In this document: piece after piece, positions 33,247-41,227 of the stretch
Layout: each line of letters starts with the position of its first letter
How positions within the stretch are numbered: position 1 is the stretch's first letter
NCBI RefSeq assembly: GCF_009363095.1
Contig: NZ_CP045296.1
Location: 248,001 to 312,000, forward strand
Direction of reading: 5' to 3'
From: Paenibacillus cellulositrophicus
Lineage (GTDB): Bacteria > Bacillota > Bacilli > Paenibacillales > Paenibacillaceae
Length of the DNA stretch: 64,000 nucleotides
Position numbers and translations under genes: made by a program
The notes under the pieces: generated by a model
Told to the model about the DNA's origin: nothing
What the model saw: the letters and a program-made list of their open reading frames with translations, nothing else
Database searches by the model: none

Positions 33247-34170
33247 TTGAAATCAGAGTCATCCGGCTTCCGGCGAAACTGGGGCAGAATCGAACGTAAT
33301 TGGGGGCTGTACGTGCTGCTGCTGCCGGCGGCGATACTGCTGCTGCTGTTCTCCTACAAGCCGATGTACGGCGTCCTCATTGCGTTCAAGGATTACAGTC
33401 CGGCGCTGGGCATTGTGGGAAGTCCTTGGGCAGGGATGAAGTATTTCGAGAAATTTTTTCATTCCTACCAATTTAACGTCACGATCAAAAATACGCTGAT
33501 CATCAGCCTGTACAGCATCGTGACCTTCCCGATCCCGATCGTATTGGCCTTGATGGTCAATCAGATGCGGGCGAACCGGTTTAAACGGTTTTTTCAAACC
33601 GTGACGTACATGCCTCATTTTATCTCTACCGTCGTCATGGTCGGCCTGATGCTGATTCTGCTGTCTCCAGGGAGCGGCCTGATCGGCAGCATCTACCGGC
33701 TGTTCGGTGCGGAGGCACCCAATATCATGGGATCGGCCGGGATGTTCAGCAGCGTGTATGTCTGGTCAGATGTGTGGCAGCACGCGGGTTGGGACAGCAT
33801 TATCTACATTGCGGCGCTGTCAGCCGTAGATCCGAGCCTCTATGAAGCGGCAACCGTAGACGGTGCCAGCCGCTGGCAGAAAATCCGTTACATCGATATT
33901 CCGATGCTGATCCCGACGGCCGTCACCTTGTTTATTTTGCGGATGGGCGGGCTGCTGGGCGTCGGCTTTGAGAAGGCGTATCTGATGCAGAACAACTTGA
34001 ACATCTCATCCAGCGAAGTCATTTCTACGTACGTGTACAAAATCGGTCTGCTCAGCAGCCAGTACAGCTTCTCATCGGCCATCAACCTGTTTAATACGCT
34101 GATCAACTTTGTGCTGCTGATCCTGGTAAACCAAATTTCCAAAAAGCTCAGCAGCAACAGTCTGTGGTAA
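33247..34170 (+). CDS. ABC sugar transporter permease (LplB type)
   Basis: A 307-residue membrane protein with six predicted helices and the MalF/LplB permease pattern. LLPAAILLLLFSYKPMYGVLIAFKDYSP marks the start, and the EAA loop contacting the ATPase is YEAATVDGASRWQKIRYIDIP. It forms the first half of a heterodimeric oligosaccharide channel with the next gene. No ATPase gene is nearby; in Paenibacillus a shared MsmX-like ATPase usually serves such importers. The TTG at 33247 was chosen because the GAGAGAGGGGGG SD ends about 6 bp upstream; the ATG at 33205 has no SD. Confidence 0.88.
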   Translation: MKSESSGFRRNWGRIERNWGLYVLLLPAAILLLLFSYKPMYGVLIAFKDYSPALGIVGSPWAGMKYFEKFFHSYQFNVTIKNTLIISLYSIVTFPIPIVLALMVNQMRANRFKRFFQTVTYMPHFISTVVMVGLMLILLSPGSGLIGSIYRLFGAEAPNIMGSAGMFSSVYVWSDVWQHAGWDSIIYIAALSAVDPSLYEAATVDGASRWQKIRYIDIPMLIPTAVTLFILRMGGLLGVGFEKAYLMQNNLNISSSEVISTYVYKIGLLSSQYSFSSAINLFNTLINFVLLILVNQISKKLSSNSLW

Positions 34171-34185
34171 GGGAGGGAATACACC

Positions 34186-35103
34186 GTGGAAGCCATGCAG
34201 GCGGCAAGCACCGCCACCGGAAGGGCCGGCGGCCGGTCATCCGACCGCGTTCTGGAAGTTTTGCTCTACATCGTCGCGGTGCTGCTGCTGATCGTCCTCA
34301 TCTATCCGCTATATTTTATCGTTATCGCCTCCTTCAGCGACCCTTCGGCCGTGGGCAACGGCCAGGTATGGCTGTTTCCGCGAGGCTTTACGCTCGACGG
34401 CTACAAAGAGCTGCTGAAGCATGAGAACATTTGGATCGGATACCGCAATACCATTCTCTACACGGTCGTCGGCACAGCGATCGGTCTGATCGTGAACGTA
34501 TCGGCCGCTTACGCATTGTCCCGGAAAGACCTGGTCGGCCGCAAAGCGATTTCCCTGTTTTTTATTTTCACGATGTTTTTTAGCGGCGGCTTGATTCCGA
34601 CCTTCCTGACCATCCGGGATTTTCACATGTACAATACTTTCCTGGTGATGGTGCTGCCATTTTCGGTCGTCGTTTACGACATCATCGTAGCGCGGACCTT
34701 TTTCCAGACCAGCATTCCGGGGGACCTGTGGGAGGCGGCCCAGATCGACGGGTGCGGCAACTTGCGTTATTATGTCCTGGTCGTGCTGCCGCTGTCCAAG
34801 GCGGTCATCTCCGTGCTCGCTTTGTGGATCGCCGTCGGCTACTGGAACTCCTATTTTAATGCTTTGATTTATTTGAAAAATCCTAATTTGTATCCGCTGC
34901 AGTTAATTCTGAGAAACATCCTGATCACGAATCAAATGCAGTCGAGCCTCGGCAGCGGGGAAGCGGCCAATATCGCGCTGCGGCTGGCGAACATGATGCG
35001 GTATTCGGTCATTATCGTATCGACCCTCCCGATTATGTGCCTGTACCCGTTCGTGCAAAAGTACTTCAACCAAGGGGTGATGATCGGAGCGGTCAAGGAA
35101 TAA
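34186..35103 (+). CDS. ABC sugar transporter permease (LplC/YtcP type)
   Basis: A 305-residue membrane protein with six helices: LLYIVAVLLLIVLIYPLYFIVIASFSDPSAV is the family start, GGLIPTFL and the EAA loop WEAAQIDGCGNLRYYVLVVLPLSK are typical, and the end KYFNQGVMIGAVKE is the usual LplC terminus. The GTG start at 34186 follows GGGAGGG. It is 15 bp after the LplB-type gene, and the two permeases act together. Confidence 0.88.
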   Translation: MEAMQAASTATGRAGGRSSDRVLEVLLYIVAVLLLIVLIYPLYFIVIASFSDPSAVGNGQVWLFPRGFTLDGYKELLKHENIWIGYRNTILYTVVGTAIGLIVNVSAAYALSRKDLVGRKAISLFFIFTMFFSGGLIPTFLTIRDFHMYNTFLVMVLPFSVVVYDIIVARTFFQTSIPGDLWEAAQIDGCGNLRYYVLVVLPLSKAVISVLALWIAVGYWNSYFNALIYLKNPNLYPLQLILRNILITNQMQSSLGSGEAANIALRLANMMRYSVIIVSTLPIMCLYPFVQKYFNQGVMIGAVKE

Positions 35104-35143
35104 ACGGCAAGGCCATTTAATAAATATTAGGGGGATTTCTGGA

Positions 35144-36748
35144 ATGGGCAAAAAAAGAGCCGGTAAACTGTTGGTTACCTTGGGGCTGGTGTCCACGCTG
35201 CTGGTCGGTATGACGGCGTGCAGCGGCGGCGACTCCGGCGGCAAAACGGCCGAAAGCAGCGACAGCTTCAATCAAACAGGCCTTCCCATCGTGAAGGAGC
35301 CGATTACGCTGAACGTGCTGACCGTCCGGTGGGGAAATATGGGCGACACATTCACGAAGAACACCTGGCTGCAAAATTTGGAAAAAGAAACGAATATCAA
35401 GATCAACTGGCAGGTCATGTCTTCCAACGATTGGGGTGAGCAGAAATCGATCATGCTGGCCAGCGGCACGCTGCCTGATATTGTCTTTGGGGACATCGCT
35501 TTCTCCGACTCGGATATCGTGAATAATCTCAGCCTCTTCCAGCCGCTGGACGATTATATTGACAAGTACATGCCGAATTTGAAAGCGGCCATGGAGGAAT
35601 CGCCGGAGCTGAAGAAGCTCAGCACTTTCCCGGACGGCAAAATGTACTCCCTGCCCGCAAGGCTGCCGTCCCGTCCGGTGACGCAGAATCAGCCGGTCAT
35701 CAACAAAGCCTGGCTGGACCGCCTTGGGCTTCAGGTTCCCGAGACGATTGATGAGCTGCATCAAGTGCTGAAGGCTTTTAAAGAAAACGATCCGAACGGC
35801 AACGGTAAAAAGGACGAAATTCCGTACAGCGGTTCCGGCGACATCAGCATGGACCTGCTCAATCCATTCGGCATTACGGACCTGAATGGTACCGGCATGA
35901 TGATCAAAGACGGCAAACCGGTGTATTATCCGACGTCCGAAGAATACAAGGAAGCGATCAAGTGGGCGCATCAGCTGTTCTCGGAAGGACTGATCGACCA
36001 GGAGCTGTTTACCCAGGACAACACAATGCTGACAGCCAAGCAGCAAAATCCGGACGTATCGCTGGTCGGCTTCACCCATCAGTGGACACCGGATGCGGTG
36101 TTCGGGAAATGGAAGGACGAATATGTCACCATTCCGACGATATCCGGACCGGACGGTAAGCGTTATCAAGTCGGCGATCCGAACGGGCTCAGCTACCGGC
36201 GTAACGAGCTGCTGATCACCACGACATGCAAATATCCGGAAGCGGCAGCGCGCTGGGCGGACCAGTTCTATACGAACGAAGCCAGCATCCAAAACTTCTG
36301 GGGCGCCATCGACACCGTCATTAAGAAGAACGACGACGGCACCTATGCCCTGATGAATCCGCCGGCAGGGACCAGTGCGGATGCGTGGTATTGGGAGTCC
36401 TCCGTCCGTGATTTTGGCCCGAAATACGTGAGCCCGAGCTTTGAGAAAAATATTATCCTCGACCCGAGCAACGGGGACGGCCTCAAGCTGACCATCGACA
36501 AGCTGGGCAAGGATTACGTTACGACCCCGTTCCCGAATGTCATGTATACCGCTGAGGAATTTCAGGAGCTGCCAACGCTCACGACCGATATCGATACGTA
36601 TGTGCGGACGACGCGCGCTCAGTGGATTACAAAAGGCGGTATCGACGAGCAGTGGGACGCTTACATTAAAAAGCTGAATGAGATGGGTCTGGAACGGCTG
36701 GTGACGATCCGGACGGATGCCTATGAGCGTTACAACAGCGTAAAATAG
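35144..36748 (+). CDS. Extracellular solute-binding lipoprotein (family 1, sugar ABC importer)
   Basis: A 534-residue lipoprotein: signal peptide with lipobox GMTACS (Cys about residue 26), followed by a long periplasmic-binding-type fold. Typical segments are PITLNVLTVRWG, GTLPDIVFGD, LQPLDDYIDKYMPNLK, YSLPARLP, and the Asp/Asn-rich calcium-like loop ENDPNGNGKKDEIPY of LipO-type binding proteins. Its length of about 530 is normal for the Paenibacillus LipO group, which bind oligosaccharides. It lies 40 bp after the permeases and delivers the substrate to them. The sugar is unknown. Confidence 0.9.
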   Translation: MGKKRAGKLLVTLGLVSTLLVGMTACSGGDSGGKTAESSDSFNQTGLPIVKEPITLNVLTVRWGNMGDTFTKNTWLQNLEKETNIKINWQVMSSNDWGEQKSIMLASGTLPDIVFGDIAFSDSDIVNNLSLFQPLDDYIDKYMPNLKAAMEESPELKKLSTFPDGKMYSLPARLPSRPVTQNQPVINKAWLDRLGLQVPETIDELHQVLKAFKENDPNGNGKKDEIPYSGSGDISMDLLNPFGITDLNGTGMMIKDGKPVYYPTSEEYKEAIKWAHQLFSEGLIDQELFTQDNTMLTAKQQNPDVSLVGFTHQWTPDAVFGKWKDEYVTIPTISGPDGKRYQVGDPNGLSYRRNELLITTTCKYPEAAARWADQFYTNEASIQNFWGAIDTVIKKNDDGTYALMNPPAGTSADAWYWESSVRDFGPKYVSPSFEKNIILDPSNGDGLKLTIDKLGKDYVTTPFPNVMYTAEEFQELPTLTTDIDTYVRTTRAQWITKGGIDEQWDAYIKKLNEMGLERLVTIRTDAYERYNSVK

Positions 36749-36804
36749 CGCGCCGGACGATTCCAGACCGTCAGTATTGGCTTTTCGAAGGAGTGCTGAA
36801 CATT

Positions 36805-37530
36805 ATGAAAGTTACGGTCTGGAATGAGTTTCGTCATGAGCAGCGGCATGCCGCCGTCCGCGAGATTTATCCGGATGGCATCCATGGCACGATCGCCGGA
36901 TTTCTAGAGAAGGCCGGATTGACGGTTGCAACGGCGACGCTGGATGAACCAGAGCACGGATTGACCGATGAGGTGCTTGCGCAGACGGATGTGCTTGTCT
37001 GGTGGGGTCACCTTGCCCATCATGAAGTCCAGGATTCGGTCGTGGACAAAGTGTACCGCCGGGTCATGGACGGGATGGGTCTCATCGTGCTTCACTCCGG
37101 CCATGCCTCCAAAATATTCGGGCGGCTGCTGGGAACGCCGACCGGGCAGCTGAAATGGCGCGAGGCGGACGACAAGGAACGGATCTGGGTCATTAACCCG
37201 GCTCATCCCATTGCCGCCGGTCTCGGCGAGTATATCGAACTGCCGAAAGAGGAGATGTACGGGGAGCATTTTAACATCCCGGCGCCCGATGAGCTGGTGT
37301 TCGTGTCCTGGTTCGAGGGCGGGGAAGTATTCCGCAGCGGAGCCGTGTTCTACCGGGGACGGGGCAAAATTTTCTACTTCCGTCCGGGTCATGAAACCTA
37401 TCCGACTTATCATAATGAGGAAATTCAGCGGGTGATCACAAACGCCGTGCAATGGGCTGCTCCCAGCGGTGCGGCGGCTCCGGTCTACGGCAACCGGGCG
37501 CCGCTGGAGCCTATCCTGGTTAAGGGATAA
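36805..37530 (+). CDS. ThuA-like domain protein (trehalose utilisation family)
   Basis: A 241-residue protein with the ThuA/class I glutamine amidotransferase-like fold: MKVTVWNEFRHEQ at the start, the segment DVLVWWGHLAHHEV, GLIVLHSGHASKIFG and a final YHNEEIQRVITNAVQWA. ThuA proteins are linked to oxidation pathways of trehalose and related disaccharides, with the exact role uncertain. ATG 36805 is 11 bp after AAGGAG (36788-36793). It lies 56 bp after the solute-binding protein gene and probably ends the same operon, which hints at a disaccharide substrate for the importer. Confidence 0.85.
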   Translation: MKVTVWNEFRHEQRHAAVREIYPDGIHGTIAGFLEKAGLTVATATLDEPEHGLTDEVLAQTDVLVWWGHLAHHEVQDSVVDKVYRRVMDGMGLIVLHSGHASKIFGRLLGTPTGQLKWREADDKERIWVINPAHPIAAGLGEYIELPKEEMYGEHFNIPAPDELVFVSWFEGGEVFRSGAVFYRGRGKIFYFRPGHETYPTYHNEEIQRVITNAVQWAAPSGAAAPVYGNRAPLEPILVKG

Positions 37531-37644
37531 AGCGCCCTGCATTACAACCGCACATATTGGCGGGAACCTTCCTCTTAGCCCGCTCCTCTCCCAGGATCAA
37601 ATCATAGAATATGATGTATTCCGATGCGAAGGAGGGACTCGCTC

Positions 37645-37758
37645 ATGAGTGAAGTAGCTGGTGTTGGATACGGCGGTGGCTTGTGGGGAAACAGCGTAGC
37701 TGCCATTCTCGTTCTGTTCATTCTCCTCGTCATTATCACAAAGGCTTTCATCTATTAA
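37645..37758 (+). CDS. YjcZ family small sporulation-type protein (37 aa)
   Basis: ATG 37645 is 5-8 bp after GAAGGAGGG. The 37-residue product has a Gly-rich start (GVGYGGGLWGNS) followed by a hydrophobic helix (VAAILVLFILLVIITKAFIY). This is the pattern of YjcZ-type microproteins found in Bacillus and Paenibacillus and often expressed during sporulation. Few bases separate it from a terminator-like hairpin, so it is a stand-alone transcript. The function of the family is not known; membrane insertion is likely. Confidence 0.8.
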   Translation: MSEVAGVGYGGGLWGNSVAAILVLFILLVIITKAFIY

Positions 37759-37763
37759 TCTCT

Positions 37764-37800
37764 CAAAGGGCTTAGCTATCGGCTAGGCCCTTTGCATTTG
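37764..37800 (+). terminator. Terminator-like hairpin after the YjcZ-type gene
   Basis: CAAAGGGC (37764-37771) pairs with GCCCTTTG (37787-37794) with an inner AGC/GCT. The T-tract after it is short. The stretch 37800-37979 shows nothing further. Confidence 0.6.
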
Positions 37801-37979
37801 TACGGCAGCTGAAATGGAAGCCCGAAGAAAAGTTAGGTACGTATAACAAGGGAGTCTGAGCGAACAACTCTGTGTCGTCGCCTTGATGTTTACATAATCT
37901 TCATTACGTAAATCTTCGAACGGAATCGCACCTGCTTACTATGTACCAAATGGAGTTTTGGCACTGGAGCCAATCCCAT

Positions 37980-38867
37980 TCAGCTTTTTCTTTCCCTGGT
38001 TGGTGTCGTCCCCATGTACTTTTTATAGAGCTTCGTAAAATAATTCGGATTATCAAGCCCTACACGCGAAGCGATTTCCGTCACGGACTCGTTGGTTTCG
38101 GTCAGGAGCCGCCGGGCTTCCTTTACTCGGCAGATGTTAACATATTCAACAAAAGTGCGGCCCGTCAACCGCTTGAACAGCTTGCAGAAATAGTATGGAT
38201 TCAGGCTGACCTGCCGGGCCGCCTGCTCAACGGTCATCTTATCCGAAAAGTTCGATTCGATATGCCGGATCAGCTGCTTAAACCTCTCCCGGTTGGGAAA
38301 ATAAGCGTTATGCGTCTCAGCTTCGAGCATGCTCGGATTATTCTCCCTGGCCAACAGCGTCAAGAAGAGATGCAGTCTGGATTTCACGGTCAGCTGGTAT
38401 GCCGGAGGCTTGGAGCTGAGTTCCCGGATGATCTCCTCCAAGTGGGCCAAATAACCGGGATGCCCTTCTTCAAAACAGCTAATTTTTACAGGGAACCGAA
38501 GCCGGCCTTCCAGATAGGGGGCGACGTATTGAATATGTATAGGATCATGCAGCCAGTCATTAAACAGGGAAGCATTAACGACAATGCAGTCATAATGGAC
38601 GTCGCCTTCGGCGAGGGAGTAGCCTACGTGAAGGCTCCCGCCGGGAATGATGAGGACATCCCCTTCAGCTGCAGCATACGGGCGGCTGTCGATATGGAAC
38701 ACGGCGCTGCCGCGCTTCATGACAAGCAGCTCAAAATGCTCGTGCCAGTGCAGGTACAGAATACAGTGGCCGGCGCGGGCGGCAAGGCAGCGGTTTTGAA
38801 AAAGCTGAAACGGATAAGCGGTATTTTCCAGCGCGGTATCTTCCCATAGGTCCCTGGGATAGGTCAT
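37980..38867 (-). CDS. AraC family transcriptional regulator
   Basis: A 295-residue regulator with a cupin sensor (LHWHEHFELLVMKRGSAVFHID, EGDVLIIPGGSLHVGY) and a C-terminal pair of helix-turn-helix units (TVEQAARQVSLNPYYFCKLFKRLTGRTF; VTEIASRVGLDNPNYFTKLYKKYMGTTP). ATG 38867 was chosen since GGGGGTG lies about 8 bp upstream on the minus strand; the GTG at 38873 is too close to that SD. It diverges from the TIM-barrel isomerase and dehydrogenase genes and probably activates them in the presence of a sugar or cyclitol. Confidence 0.87.
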   Translation of the reverse strand: MTYPRDLWEDTALENTAYPFQLFQNRCLAARAGHCILYLHWHEHFELLVMKRGSAVFHIDSRPYAAAEGDVLIIPGGSLHVGYSLAEGDVHYDCIVVNASLFNDWLHDPIHIQYVAPYLEGRLRFPVKISCFEEGHPGYLAHLEEIIRELSSKPPAYQLTVKSRLHLFLTLLARENNPSMLEAETHNAYFPNRERFKQLIRHIESNFSDKMTVEQAARQVSLNPYYFCKLFKRLTGRTFVEYVNICRVKEARRLLTETNESVTEIASRVGLDNPNYFTKLYKKYMGTTPTRERKS

Positions 38868-38988
38868 TTCCACACCCCCTCAAAATCAGACTAGTATTCC
38901 ACAAGATCGGTTAGAGAAAACGGCGGTTCTCCCCGCTATAATGGTGATGTTAGAAATACTATATGTCAATATAGGAGTGATCACAATA

Positions 38989-39879
38989 TTGGATACCAAT
39001 ATCATGCGTATCGGAACGCTGGTCGGCGGCTCTGACGCGGTCCGGGTGATCCCGCAGATCGTCAAGCACGGCTTTGAATCGTTTAATCTGACTTTTTGGC
39101 AAACCTCGGGGAGCACCGATCTGAAGGAGCTTGCTGCGCGAATGAGAGAGCTGGCGGATGAACATGATTTTGTCATTTCGGCCATCAGTGTGTTCGGCAA
39201 TCCTTTAACAGGGGAAGGCAACAATGAGGATACGCTGGCGACGTGGGAGCGGCTGATTGATCATGCCCATTTGTTCGGCACTGAAATTGTATCCGGTTTC
39301 ACGGGCCGTTTGACGGGACGTCCCATTGACGAATCCATCCCGAAATTTGCGGAGGTATTTGGAGAGCTGGCGCGGCGGGCGGCAGGTCAAGGCGTCAAAC
39401 TGGCGTTTGAGAACTGCGACATGGACGGGACGTGGAAGACCGGGGACTGGAATATCGCCCATGGTCCGGCTGCGTGGGAAATGATGTTCAATGCCGTGCC
39501 GGCGGACAATCTCGGACTGGAATGGGAGCCATGCCATCAAATGGTCAGCCTGATCGATCCGATCCCGCAGCTTCGCAAATGGGCCCCGAAAGTGTTCCAT
39601 GTGCATGGAAAAGACGCCACGATCGCATGGGATGTCGTCAGAGAGCACGGCGTTCACGGCAATCAGCCGTTCGTCTGGCACCGGACGCCGGGATTCGGCG
39701 ACAGCAACTGGGCGGACATCATCACCATTTTGCGGCAGAACGGATATCAGGGAACGATCGACATCGAAGGTTGGCATGACCCGGTTTACAGGGGCGAACT
39801 GGAGATGACGGGCCAGGTTCACGCATTGAATTATTTAAAACGGTGCCGGGGCGGGGATTTCATCCCGAATCCGGTGTAG
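38989..39879 (+). CDS. Sugar phosphate isomerase/epimerase (xylose isomerase-like TIM barrel)
   Basis: A 296-residue protein of the AP endonuclease 2/xylose isomerase-like barrel family: MRIGTLVGGSDAVRVIPQIVKHGFE, SAISVFGNPL, KLAFENCDMDG with the metal-binding Glu, LGLEWEPCHQM, KVFHVHGKDA with a metal-binding His, and GTIDIEGWHDP with the last Glu. These enzymes isomerise or epimerise sugars, keto-sugars or inositol derivatives. The TTG at 38989 was chosen because AGGAGTGA (38973-38980) is 8 bp upstream; ATG 39004 is the alternative. It is followed 12 bp later by a Gfo/Idh/MocA dehydrogenase, its usual partner in oxidise-isomerise pathways. Confidence 0.87.
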   Translation: MDTNIMRIGTLVGGSDAVRVIPQIVKHGFESFNLTFWQTSGSTDLKELAARMRELADEHDFVISAISVFGNPLTGEGNNEDTLATWERLIDHAHLFGTEIVSGFTGRLTGRPIDESIPKFAEVFGELARRAAGQGVKLAFENCDMDGTWKTGDWNIAHGPAAWEMMFNAVPADNLGLEWEPCHQMVSLIDPIPQLRKWAPKVFHVHGKDATIAWDVVREHGVHGNQPFVWHRTPGFGDSNWADIITILRQNGYQGTIDIEGWHDPVYRGELEMTGQVHALNYLKRCRGGDFIPNPV

Positions 39880-39891
39880 GAGGACAAGCGG

Positions 39892-40950
39892 ATGACTGCG
39901 AAGTACAAAGTCGTCGTCGCAGGCTGCGGCGGCATGGCGAATACCTGGGTCGATTATGCGGCCGGGCGGGAAGACACCGAGATCGTCGGATTGGTGGATA
40001 TTAAAAAGGAAGCGGCGCTGGCGATGGCTGAGCGCAAGTCGCTGAACTGCCCGGTATTTACAGATGTCAAGGAAGCGATTCAGGCTTCGGGAGCCAATCT
40101 CGTTTTTGACGTGACCATTCCTTCAAGCCATCATGGTGTGAGCGCGACGGCTCTGGAGCTGGGCTGCGACGTATTTGCAGAGAAGCCGCTGGCTGAAACG
40201 ATGGAGGACTGTCTGGACATTGTCCGGAGATCGGCGCGGACCGGGCGCACGCATGCCGTGATGCAGAATCGGCGTTACGACCCGCGCATCCGGGCTTTCC
40301 GCAAGCTGATTGCCGAGGGAACGATCGGACGGACGGGGTTTATCGGGGCAGACTTCTTTATCGGCGCCCATTTCGGCGGCTTCCGCGAAGCGATGGCCAG
40401 CCCGCTGCTCCTCGACATGGCAATCCATACGTTTGATCAGGCCCGCCTCATTACGGGAGCCAATCCGGTCTCCGTATACTGCCACGAATTTAATCCTCCG
40501 GGGTCCTGGTATGAGGGGAATGCCATGGCGATCTGCATCTTTGAGATGTCCGACGGCACGGTGTTCAACTACCGCGGCTCCTGGTGCGCTGAGGGGATGC
40601 CGACATCCTGGGAAGCATCCTGGCGTGTCACCGGAGAAAAGGGGACGGCCGTTTGGGACGGGCACGGCGAACTTTATGCCGAAGTCGTAGCCGAAGGGGA
40701 TCAGGACGGCAAGTTTATCCGCGAATATGCGCGCGTGCCAGGCGTGCTTGATTCCATGCGCAATACTTTTCATCACGGCTGCCTGGACGAAATGTTCGCG
40801 GCGCTTGAAGCGGGGCGCAAGCCGGAAACGGACTGCAGCGACAACATCTACAGCATGGCCATGGTGCTGGCTGCGCTGGAAAGCGCCAAGACGGGCAGCA
40901 AGGTGCTGATCCGGGAAGTGATGGAGGCGGGCCCTGCGGTGCAGGCATAG
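39892..40950 (+). CDS. Gfo/Idh/MocA family NAD(P)-dependent oxidoreductase
   Basis: A 352-residue dehydrogenase: the N-terminal Rossmann domain has VVVAGCGGMANTWVDYA, followed by IVGLVDI and the signature DVFAEKPLAETMEDCLD with the catalytic Lys of the EKP motif. The C-terminal domain includes LLDMAIHTFDQARLI, the DxxxH catalytic segment. Substrates are sugars, inositols or related polyols. It lies 12 bp behind the TIM-barrel isomerase and before a terminator, forming a two-gene operon divergent from an AraC regulator. Confidence 0.9.
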   Translation: MTAKYKVVVAGCGGMANTWVDYAAGREDTEIVGLVDIKKEAALAMAERKSLNCPVFTDVKEAIQASGANLVFDVTIPSSHHGVSATALELGCDVFAEKPLAETMEDCLDIVRRSARTGRTHAVMQNRRYDPRIRAFRKLIAEGTIGRTGFIGADFFIGAHFGGFREAMASPLLLDMAIHTFDQARLITGANPVSVYCHEFNPPGSWYEGNAMAICIFEMSDGTVFNYRGSWCAEGMPTSWEASWRVTGEKGTAVWDGHGELYAEVVAEGDQDGKFIREYARVPGVLDSMRNTFHHGCLDEMFAALEAGRKPETDCSDNIYSMAMVLAALESAKTGSKVLIREVMEAGPAVQA

Positions 40951-41021
40951 CCCGTTGAATCCAACTTATCAAGGCGGATGAATGGTTATCATCCATTTCG
41001 TTTGCTGTTACATGACATGAC

Positions 41022-41053
41022 AAGGACTGCAGGCTTTTGCTGCAGTCCTTTTT
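41022..41053 (+). terminator. Intrinsic terminator after the dehydrogenase gene
   Basis: AAGGACTGCAG (41022-41032) and CTGCAGTCCTT (41040-41050) form a perfect stem with a T-run to 41053. The remaining gap up to 41227 holds AT-rich promoter-type DNA and the SD of the next gene. Confidence 0.88.
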
Positions 41054-41227
41054 GGCTGCATCAAGTGTAAGAAATACGCCTTCATCGCTTTACCGGACTG
41101 AAAATTTAATGAGATTAATGATCCCTTTACATTCCAATGACATGGCGTAAATAAAAACTCACTACACTGAAGTATGCATACATCAGGATGCAGACAACAT
41201 TTCATGAGTGAAGGAGAGATTTACCCA

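Noticed and set aside
35117..36292. A 391-codon minus-strand frame
   Set aside because: It is a shadow of the solute-binding protein gene, with no family similarity and no start signal.
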